Source: Gloeocapsa sp. DLM2.Bin57 (lineage in GTDB: Bacteria; Cyanobacteriota; Cyanobacteriia; Cyanobacteriales; Gloeocapsaceae). Taken from it: a DNA stretch of 59,888 nucleotides. The DNA lies in NCBI GenBank assembly GCA_007693955.1, contig RECR01000058.1, positions 1-59,888 of the forward strand, given 5' to 3'. Positions within the stretch are counted from its first letter, which is position 1, and the number at the start of each line of letters is the position of its first letter. The translations under genes and the position numbers were made by a program. This document shows positions 54,094 to 59,888 of this stretch, piece by piece. Below the pieces are notes generated by a model. That model worked only from the letters and a program-made list of their open reading frames with translations, had not been told where the DNA came from and did not search any database.

Positions 54094-55140
54094 ATGGCTT
54101 TATACGCTGATTTACACCGTCATTTAGGAGGTTCTGTCGTCCCTCGCGTTCTTTGGCGCTATTTTCACCGTCATACTCAAGATTTAGCCCAACGGTTTCC
54201 TGAGTATCCAGAATTTGAAACTTTTTATACCAAAAAACGCAGCAGTTTAGATGAATACCTAGAGTTGCATACCCTGGTTGAAAGTGTACAAACCGTGGAA
54301 ACTTTACCCTATTTTATCTATCGTCTGATTCGCGGGGCTTATATTTTTGAGAATTTAGCTTATCTGGAACTACGTTATACACCCTATTTACGTACTCCTG
54401 AACACTTGGATCAAAATCAACGCATCTGCGCTATGGAGGAGATAGTTAAGGTAGTAGGAAACGCCTCTAAGGTTAAAGAATATCCCATCGTCACTAGTCA
54501 AATTCTTTGTATGCACTCTCGCTTACCCTATGAGGTAAATAAGGCTATTGTGGATTTAGCCGCCGCTACTCCAGAGTACGTGTGTGCGATAGATGTTGCA
54601 GGGGGTGACTCCCATTATCGCGATCGCCTTGATGAATTTATCAGTCTCTATCAATACGCGCAAAATTTAGGACTAAAAACTACAGGTCATTTATTTGAAA
54701 CTACCGACGGTTGTTATCCTGAATTACTACCCTGGTTAATGCGTATTGGTCATGGTATCCAAATACCTTTACAAAAGCCTGAATTACTCAAGGAAATCGC
54801 AGCTAGAGGTCAATGTCTCGAAGTTTGTCCCACTACCTATTTAAAAACGGGTACTCTCGAAGATATCCACCAACTCAAAGTAGTTTTTGACCGTTGTTTT
54901 GAAGCGGGAGTAGATATCGTTATTTGTACCGATAACGCTGGTTTACATAACGTCCGTTTACCCTTTGAATACGAAAATCTGTTAACTTGTGATGTAATTG
55001 ATTTTCGACAGTTACAAGCTTGTCAAGATGCAGCTTTTCGTCATGCTTTTGCTTGGCCCTATGGTCAACCACCTGCTTCTCTCTTAACTAATGTACTGCA
55101 AAATCGTCAAGAATCTTATTCTGATTTAACTTTTAGCTAA
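54094..55140 (+). CDS. adenosine-deaminase-like amidohydrolase, variant active site
   Basis: The 348-residue protein has the adenosine deaminase family layout: H8 and H10 in DLHRHLGGS, H199 and E202 in TTGHLFETTDG, H220 in RIGHG, and D280 in CTDNAG. The zinc ligands (H8, H10, H199, D280), catalytic E202 and H220 are all kept. But the Asp pair is D-N (D280-N281) instead of D-D, HLDG reads HLGG, and HAGE is HLFE, so substrate choice may differ from adenosine. Alternatives are N6-substituted adenine or other aminopurine hydrolases. Divergent from purA. It may serve purine salvage. Confidence 0.75.
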   Translation: MALYADLHRHLGGSVVPRVLWRYFHRHTQDLAQRFPEYPEFETFYTKKRSSLDEYLELHTLVESVQTVETLPYFIYRLIRGAYIFENLAYLELRYTPYLRTPEHLDQNQRICAMEEIVKVVGNASKVKEYPIVTSQILCMHSRLPYEVNKAIVDLAAATPEYVCAIDVAGGDSHYRDRLDEFISLYQYAQNLGLKTTGHLFETTDGCYPELLPWLMRIGHGIQIPLQKPELLKEIAARGQCLEVCPTTYLKTGTLEDIHQLKVVFDRCFEAGVDIVICTDNAGLHNVRLPFEYENLLTCDVIDFRQLQACQDAAFRHAFAWPYGQPPASLLTNVLQNRQESYSDLTFS

Positions 55141-55231
55141 GCTGCAAGAAGCCTCACACTTTGTGAAGTAGCCTTTTTCCTGATTCTAAGCTAAACTAGA
55201 TATGAGTTTGGTTAATTGGCACTAGCACTAG

Positions 55232-55669
55232 ATGAACGATAAACCCATATATTCTTTAGAAGATGCAGTAAACCGTTGTCAAGACTTAGGTATGCGCCTG
55301 AGTCGGCAACGGCGTTATATACTAGAGTTACTCTGGCAAGGATCAGAACATCTCTCAGCTAAAGAAATTTACGATCGTCTGAATCAACAGGGTAAAAATA
55401 TCGGCTATACTTCTGTTTATCAAAACCTAGAAGCCCTTTCTAATCAGGGTATCATTGAATGTATCGATCGCGCTGACGGAAGACTTTATGGTCATACTAA
55501 CTCCCCCCACAGTCATGTTAACTGTCTCGATACTAAACAAATTATTGATATTCAAGTGGATTTACCCCCAGAATTAATCCAACAAATTGAACAACAAACC
55601 GGAATTACTATTACTGAATATCGTATTGATTTTTACGGTTACTCTCAAGCAACTCAGATACAATCATAA
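55232..55669 (+). CDS. Fur-family regulator, PerR-like
   Basis: The 145-residue protein has the Fur fold: winged-helix LSRQRRYILELLWQGSEHLS (about 23-42), IGYTSVYQNLEALSNQGIIE, and the dimerisation region with SPHSHVNC. The two CxxC structural zinc motifs of Fur are missing; in cyanobacteria that pattern is seen in the PerR/FurC type, which senses peroxide via Fe/Mn-catalysed His oxidation. Thus PerR-like is inferred. It begins 91 bp after the deaminase-like gene, with a hairpin TCACA-CTT-TGTGA (about 55158-55170) and a T-run between, likely a terminator or operator. Confidence 0.78.
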   Translation: MNDKPIYSLEDAVNRCQDLGMRLSRQRRYILELLWQGSEHLSAKEIYDRLNQQGKNIGYTSVYQNLEALSNQGIIECIDRADGRLYGHTNSPHSHVNCLDTKQIIDIQVDLPPELIQQIEQQTGITITEYRIDFYGYSQATQIQS

Positions 55670-55833
55670 AATCAGACTCGATGAGTTTAGTTAAAGGTTA
55701 AAAATGTCATAGCGAGTGAAAAGAAGCTATCGCAATAGTTAATTAATTTAGCCAATATCTCAACCAGGGAATAGGGAATAAAATGTAAAAATAATTATAA
55801 TTTACACCTCACACCCGAGAGAGAGATAAAACT

Positions 55834-56289
55834 TTGAGTAATAAGATTAGACTTGCTATTATCATTTTTAATAGTCCTCAATATCAAGAATCTCTCCAAC
55901 TAAGAGAAGAGATCTTAAGAAAACCCCTAGGTTTATCCTTAACCACCGAAGATTTAGCTAATGAGGAACAACAAACTCATTTAGGGGTATTTATTGAAGA
56001 TAAATTGATCGGAATAGTTATCTTAAAACCTACTTTAGATGCTAGGATAGTCAAACTTAGACAAATGGCGATCGCCCCTAGTTATCAAAATCAAGGTATT
56101 GGGACACAATTGATGCAATACGCAGAACCACAAGCATTATCTCAAGGATATCAACAAATAGAACTCCATGCTCGTTATCAATACCAAAGATTTTATACTA
56201 AATTAGGTTATCAACCAGTAGGAGAACCTTTTATAGAGGTAACAATTCCTCATATTTTGATGACAAAAAAAATAGTTAGTTATGAATAA
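55834..56289 (+). CDS. GNAT family N-acetyltransferase
   Basis: A 151-residue acetyltransferase with the acetyl-CoA loop RQMAIAPSYQNQGIGTQLM (V/I-x-x-x-Q-x-x-G-I-G) at about 73-90 and a C-terminal RFYTKLGYQPVGEPF. Substrate unknown. The start codon is TTG at 55834, with a GAGAGAGAT stretch upstream; no ATG fits. The following TauE-like gene begins 8 bp before its stop (56282), so they are co-expressed. Confidence 0.82.
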   Translation: MSNKIRLAIIIFNSPQYQESLQLREEILRKPLGLSLTTEDLANEEQQTHLGVFIEDKLIGIVILKPTLDARIVKLRQMAIAPSYQNQGIGTQLMQYAEPQALSQGYQQIELHARYQYQRFYTKLGYQPVGEPFIEVTIPHILMTKKIVSYE

Positions 56290-57058
56290 ATTTTTACCCT
56301 TCTTATTTGGTGCATTAGTAGGGATTATGGGAGGTTTAATCGGTTTAGGTGGAGCAGAATTTAGGCTACCTATCCTAATTAAAGTCTTTAATTATTCCAC
56401 TTTAAAAGCGATTATTATTAATCTCATCGTTAGTTTAGTAACGGTTATTTTTTCCTTAATTTTTCGGAGTGGAGTAGTTGGTTTAAATAACATTATTGCT
56501 AGTTCAGGTATAATTATTAATATTTTAGCAGGTTCTTTAATTGGTGCTTATCTTGGTGTTAATTATGCCACGAGAATAAATGAAAAACTTCTGAATAAAA
56601 TTGTCGTTATTTTTTTAGTGATTATTAGTTTTATTTTAATGGCACATGAATTAATTTTTAGTTTACAAATTTGGGAATTACCTAGTTTATTAAAAGTCAT
56701 AAGCGCTTGGCTAGCTGGTGTAATAATTGGAGTTTTTAGTAGTTTACTAGGAGTAGCAGGAGGAGAATTAATCATTCCTACGATTATTTTGATTTTTGCT
56801 GTAGATATAAAATTAGCAGGTAGTTTAAGTCTAGCTATCAGTGTACCTACTATTATCATGGGTTTATGGAAATATAATCGCCAGCAAAAGTTACAACAAG
56901 TAAAAGATGATTACTCTTTTCTAATTTTGATGGCAATAGGTTCTATTGTAGGTGCATTTATTGGCAGTTACTTATTACAGTATATTGCTAGTATTTATCT
57001 CTATTGGATTTTAGGCATAATTTTATTAATCTCAGCCTATAAACTAGCTAAACATTAA
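56282..57058 (+). CDS. TauE/SafE family anion exporter
   Basis: A 258-residue membrane protein with about eight hydrophobic helices and the tandem family motif, the first being GIMGGLIGLGGAEFRLPIL (about 15-33), the second GVFSSLLGVAGGELIIPTIIL (about 150-172). Relatives move sulfite, sulfonates or organic anions across the membrane. The direction and substrate cannot be read. It overlaps the GNAT gene by 8 bp; the codon usage is more AT-rich than the neighbours, as is common in membrane proteins. Confidence 0.85.
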   Translation: MNKFLPFLFGALVGIMGGLIGLGGAEFRLPILIKVFNYSTLKAIIINLIVSLVTVIFSLIFRSGVVGLNNIIASSGIIINILAGSLIGAYLGVNYATRINEKLLNKIVVIFLVIISFILMAHELIFSLQIWELPSLLKVISAWLAGVIIGVFSSLLGVAGGELIIPTIILIFAVDIKLAGSLSLAISVPTIIMGLWKYNRQQKLQQVKDDYSFLILMAIGSIVGAFIGSYLLQYIASIYLYWILGIILLISAYKLAKH

Positions 57059-57063
57059 AGGCA

Positions 57064-57190
57064 CTCTTGTAAGAGGGAAGAGAGGGGAAGTGTGGGGAGA
57101 AGGGAGGAGACGGGGAGAGAGGGAGTATGATATATAGGAATAATAAAACCTAATACCTAAAACCGTTCCACCGTTCTACCTAACCCCGAA
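57064..57190. repeat. dispersed repeat, inverted mate of 59152-59193
   Basis: A G/A-rich run, then GGGAGTATGATATATAGG and AATAATAAAACCTAATACC, followed by the AACCGTTCCACCG and TTCTACCTAACCCCG modules shared with 51915-52035. The segment 57112-57153 is the reverse complement, with only a few differences, of 59152-59193. Not coding. Confidence 0.75.
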
Positions 57191-57197
57191 CTCTACT

Positions 57198-58322
57198 TTA
57201 TTGTCTTTTATCGATTAACTCATTACTAAGAAAATGAGCATTTTGTTCTCTAACTTTAGCAGCTTCTTCATCATATAAAAAGGGTAAAAAAGCGTAACGT
57301 ATTCCTTGGGTAACAGGAGTAGCTTCATGAAGAAGAGAACAAGAAAAAACCACAGCCCCTCCCGTTGGTGCGCGATAAATTTTGTCTCCAAACTCAGGAA
57401 AGCGGAGATTACCTCCCTCGTATTCTTCAGCGTTAAGATTGATGGTACAGGCAAACCGACGATACGCCGTAGCTTTAGTTGTATTGTCACGATGAGGACG
57501 GAAAAACCCACCAACTTTACCATCATAACAAGCAATGACATAGCGTTCCATCCTGGTGACATTGAAGTTAAAAGCTTTAGCAATCTCTGGTAGTAATCTG
57601 TTGATAATTTTAGTCCGAACACTACGACAAACTGCTTGTGCGTTAGGATCATGTTCCAGATAATAGTCTTGACGACGCTTGAAACTATAATCAACCACCC
57701 CAACGGTTTTACCATCTTTGTCCCGCATAAATCCTGATTCCTTACCTCCATTCTGCTCATACATGGCGATTAGTTGACGACAAAAATCGAGTTCAAAAAC
57801 ACGGGGTACAATTAAAACAGGAGCATGGAGAGAAACACCAGCATGATTATTAATCGGGGGTAATTGGGTTAAAATTTCTCTCAAGGCTTGATTGTGTTTG
57901 TCAGCATCATCTATGGGAATATAGTGCATAACTCGTAAAGCAGGATCTAAAATCAGGGTAAAGGAGTTATAACTAATCTGATGTTGTGATAAATCCTCTT
58001 GAGAGCGAATCGCTCCATAAAGTAAACTAACCTTAGCCTCAAAGTCCCAAAAATAGCGGATTCCTGGTGAGATTTGACTGACTTTACCCTCTTGTAAATC
58101 TCGATAGTCGATGGTGACACCAAAAAAACAGATATTGTCATCATCAAAAAAATCTCGTAAATCTCGGGTGAGGTAGTTAATTACTTGAGCATTTTTAGTA
58201 ACGCTACTTGAACCAAAAAAACACAGTACAACGTATCTACCAGCGATCGTCTGAAAATTAAACTGTTGACTTGCTGAAGAAGCACATATAAACCAGGGTA
58301 CAGGTTCTCCAATTGTAAACAT
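57198..58322 (-). CDS. redoxin-like domain fused to a prolyl 4-hydroxylase-type 2OG-Fe(II) oxygenase
   Basis: The 374-residue protein has two domains. Residues 1-155 look like a thioredoxin-fold AhpC/TSA redoxin (FTIGEPVPWF, YVVLCFFGSSSVTKN, VSLLYGAI), but the peroxidatic Cys position reads SSS (38-40), so it should not act as a normal peroxiredoxin. Residues about 165-350 are a prolyl 4-hydroxylase-type oxygenase with Fe ligands H277, D279 and H332 and the 2-oxoglutarate-binding R342 (IRYAFLPF). It would hydroxylate a protein or small substrate using O2 and 2-oxoglutarate. Substrate unknown. Both sides carry dispersed repeats in opposite orientation. Confidence 0.85.
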   Translation of the reverse strand: MFTIGEPVPWFICASSASQQFNFQTIAGRYVVLCFFGSSSVTKNAQVINYLTRDLRDFFDDDNICFFGVTIDYRDLQEGKVSQISPGIRYFWDFEAKVSLLYGAIRSQEDLSQHQISYNSFTLILDPALRVMHYIPIDDADKHNQALREILTQLPPINNHAGVSLHAPVLIVPRVFELDFCRQLIAMYEQNGGKESGFMRDKDGKTVGVVDYSFKRRQDYYLEHDPNAQAVCRSVRTKIINRLLPEIAKAFNFNVTRMERYVIACYDGKVGGFFRPHRDNTTKATAYRRFACTINLNAEEYEGGNLRFPEFGDKIYRAPTGGAVVFSCSLLHEATPVTQGIRYAFLPFLYDEEAAKVREQNAHFLSNELIDKRQ

Positions 58323-58548
58323 TTGTCTATCTCAATAACTACTTAAAGGTTCATGTATTGAAAGATACTTTTTTCTTAGGTGATAAATTATATAATCATA
58401 GAGCTAAGACATCAATATCTTTCTCCTCAGTTAGGGAAACTTACTGCTATCAACGCTACTTCAAACACTTCAAATAATGTTGACACAAAAAGTGATTAGC
58501 AGTTTGGGCATTTGAACAACTGAATATTTATCCAAGGAAAAACAAGCT

Positions 58549-59115
58549 ATGGCTAATTCTAGCATTCCAGAATCAAGCTTCTTAAAAGAAGCCTTTATCT
58601 CCTATACTTCCTATACTAACACTACTAAACAAAGTATCCAAAAATTTGCTCTCCAATGGTTACAAAGTAATATTGAATCAGAGCTTGAGGATCAGACGAT
58701 TATGACAATTTTTACACAAAAATGGCGTACAGGAACAGAAACATCAGTTACTGGAGATAATTCACCCTTATATCTAGAAAACTTACCAGGGTCTTACAAA
58801 AAAAGTAAAACTAATCAAGAAGATGCTTTATTGTTTATTCATGAAAAAGTCCCCCCGAAGATGCAGGAAGAATTTAAGAAACGATGGAGTCTCAAAACCA
58901 AACTAGAAGTTTCTAACCCTTCGGGAACAGAATTTACTACAGAAGATGGTGAGGGAATAATTTCTTATCGAGTTGAGAAAAAGCAAATATATTATTTACT
59001 GTCTTTTGAGGAAAAGGGTGAACAATATACTATAGTTTTAGCCGAAAAAATTAGCCCCCAAAAATATGATACTTGGTTGGTTAATAAAGCAGATGTCAAA
59101 ATATCAGATGTTTAA
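58549..59115 (+). CDS. uncharacterised protein
   Basis: A 188-residue soluble protein with no family I recognise. It has an N-terminal helix-rich part (about 10-60, SSFLKEAFISYTSYTNTTKQ) and a C-terminal beta-rich part (about 110-180: TKLEVSNPSGTEFTTEDGEG, QIYYLLSFEEKGEQYTIVLA). Charged, with no signal peptide or membrane helix. AAGGA about 10 nt before ATG 58549 supports the start. It is divergent from the redoxin-hydroxylase gene with 226 bp between and ends just before a dispersed repeat, so this pair forms a small island between inverted repeats. Confidence 0.7.
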   Translation: MANSSIPESSFLKEAFISYTSYTNTTKQSIQKFALQWLQSNIESELEDQTIMTIFTQKWRTGTETSVTGDNSPLYLENLPGSYKKSKTNQEDALLFIHEKVPPKMQEEFKKRWSLKTKLEVSNPSGTEFTTEDGEGIISYRVEKKQIYYLLSFEEKGEQYTIVLAEKISPQKYDTWLVNKADVKISDV

Positions 59116-59116
59116 C

Positions 59117-59235
59117 TTAGGTGTAGGGTGTAGGGTGTAGGGTGTTAGGGGTTAGGTTTTATTATTCCTATATATTATACTCCCCCTCTCCCCTGCTCCC
59201 TGCTCCCTACTCCCCCTCTCCCCACACTCCCTTAT
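59117..59235. repeat. dispersed repeat, inverted mate of 57112-57153
   Basis: GTGTAGGG in tandem (about 59121-59144), then GTTAGGTTTTATTATTCC and TATATATTATACTCCCCCTC, then C/T-rich CTCCCTGCTCCC. Segment 59152-59193 is inverted relative to the copy at 57112-57153. No reading frame. The rest of 59236-59406 is AT-rich upstream sequence for the coiled-coil gene. Confidence 0.75.
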
Positions 59236-59406
59236 CTCTTACTTAGTAAGGATTTTAAAATGTGCTAGTTAAGAGCATTATCTGCAACTGCTGTTAAATT
59301 GAGAAAAATTAAGAATAATCACAAAATGCAACAAATAGACTCAGGTAATATCTAAGTCATAATAAAATAGACTGATCGACAATAACCCATCAGGAGAAAT
59401 ATCTTA

Positions 59407-59888
59407 ATGTCGAAACGAATCAGAAAACCAACAACCTCTACTAATCAATCTACAAATAAAAGCACTATTGTCTTAAATCCTGCAGTCAACAAGTTGCTTG
59501 AGGAAATGGCAACTAAGGCGGGTTTATCTAAAATCGTGGTGTTAGAGAAATTGGTACAAGATTCGGTAAATCAGGTTACTGCTGAAACTGACACCACCCC
59601 AACAGCTGATTCTGGTATCAGTCAAGAAATTTATGATAACCTTAAACAACAAACTACAGAACAAGTTAACTTAATTGCACAACTAAAAGAAAGTTTGCAG
59701 TCAAAAGATGCAGCAATTAAGTCTCTTAACTTTAAATTAGAATCTCAATCTCAAATAGTCTCTGAGTTACAACAACAAAATAAAACTCATCAAGAAGCTA
59801 ATCAGCAACTGCAAGCTAAACTAGACTCTCAAACTAAACAAACTAAAGAGTTACAACAACAAAATAAAACTCATCAAGAAGCTAATCA
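59407..59888 (+). CDS. coiled-coil protein with N-terminal RHH-like segment (runs off the window)
   Basis: The gene starts at ATG 59407 with AGGAG 10 nt upstream and is cut by the window edge after about 160 codons. Residues 1-15 are basic (MSKRIRKPTTSTNQ), 20-53 (IVLNPAVNKLLEEMATKAGL and following) look like a ribbon-helix-helix or short helix-turn segment, then about 70-160 are a Gln/Lys-rich coiled coil (AQLKESLQSKDAAIKSLNFK). An 84-bp unit, four heptads, repeats near the edge (from 59764 and 59848). It resembles KfrA-like or cytoskeletal coiled-coil DNA-binding proteins only in layout; no family can be named. Confidence 0.7.
   Translation, partial: MSKRIRKPTTSTNQSTNKSTIVLNPAVNKLLEEMATKAGLSKIVVLEKLVQDSVNQVTAETDTTPTADSGISQEIYDNLKQQTTEQVNLIAQLKESLQSKDAAIKSLNFKLESQSQIVSELQQQNKTHQEANQQLQAKLDSQTKQTKELQQQNKTHQEAN
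59764..59888. repeat. 84-bp repeat in coiled-coil gene
   Basis: GAGTTACAACAACAAAATAA begins at 59764 and again at 59848, and the sequence after it stays identical up to the window end (41 bp). The offset of 84 bp is 28 codons, exactly four heptads, so the repeat keeps both frame and coiled-coil register. Confidence 0.85.

Noticed and set aside
57215-57760. 181-codon frame on the minus strand
   Set aside because: Out-of-frame shadow of the redoxin-hydroxylase gene; composition is atypical and no domain is seen.
59121-59148. GTGTAGGG tandem as telomere-like sequence
   Set aside because: Short, within a known dispersed repeat, in a bacterial intergenic region.

Overview
The window is about 60 kb of AT-rich chromosome from a phycobilisome-containing cyanobacterium. 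Evidence: frequent HIP1 octamers (GCGATCGC), a split beta-prime RNA polymerase subunit (rpoC2), pcyA for bilin synthesis, a Psb32-like TPM protein, a Tab2-like translation factor, and several cyanobacteria-specific small families (DUF4327, DUF4346, DUF3285, Ycf55/DUF3685). The mix of genes suggests a unicellular or colonial lineage, but I cannot name the species from sequence alone.

Layout. 0-13 kb: a broken DUF29 gene, small conserved cyanobacterial genes, psb32, surE and a CSP41-like epimerase, a MurT-type ligase head-to-head with a GST, a pentameric ligand-gated ion-channel gene interrupted by one in-frame TGA, a degenerate serine recombinase, a SIMPL protein, and a leftward operon (DUF3285-ybeY-dgkA-trpG-UlaG-like hydrolase-pepP). 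13-25 kb: a TPR protein, a PPC-domain secreted protein, a GT-B protein, an InrS-like metal sensor, then the rpsT-tatD-rpoB-rpoC2 cluster, which unusually lacks rpoC1, and a Tab2 homologue. 25-31 kb: accessory DNA with a VapC remnant, DUF29 and a 1.7-kresidue repeat-rich adhesin. 31-40 kb: a glycosyltransferase, a receiver-Ycf55 protein with aroK, the lpd-trpC-aminotransferase operon, a DUF2887 remnant and ecfT with a lipoate/biotin-ligase-like gene. 40-49 kb: an ArsR regulator, a phytol-kinase-like gene, yidD, a transglutaminase/HDAC-like pair, msrB, hypF-hypC, tRNA-Val(UAC), a DUF2227 gene, mazG, lepB, a tatA-like gene and pcyA. 49-60 kb: devB-devC without devA, purA-rplY, an adenosine-deaminase-like gene, a PerR-like Fur regulator, GNAT, TauE, a redoxin/prolyl-hydroxylase fusion, an unknown protein, and the start of a repetitive coiled-coil protein.

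Most of the window is housekeeping. The unusual layer is a family of dispersed intergenic repeats. Copies sit exactly where rpoC1 (between rpoB and rpoC2) and devA (after devC) would be expected, and inverted copies flank the 57-59 kb segment. Remnants of DUF29, VapC and DUF2887 genes and the stop-interrupted ion channel show active gene decay. I do not see one clear new multi-gene defence or biosynthetic system. The best leads are the displaced rpoC1, the ion channel with the single TGA, the redoxin-hydroxylase fusion, the receiver domain with Glu in place of the phospho-Asp, and the adenosine-deaminase variant.
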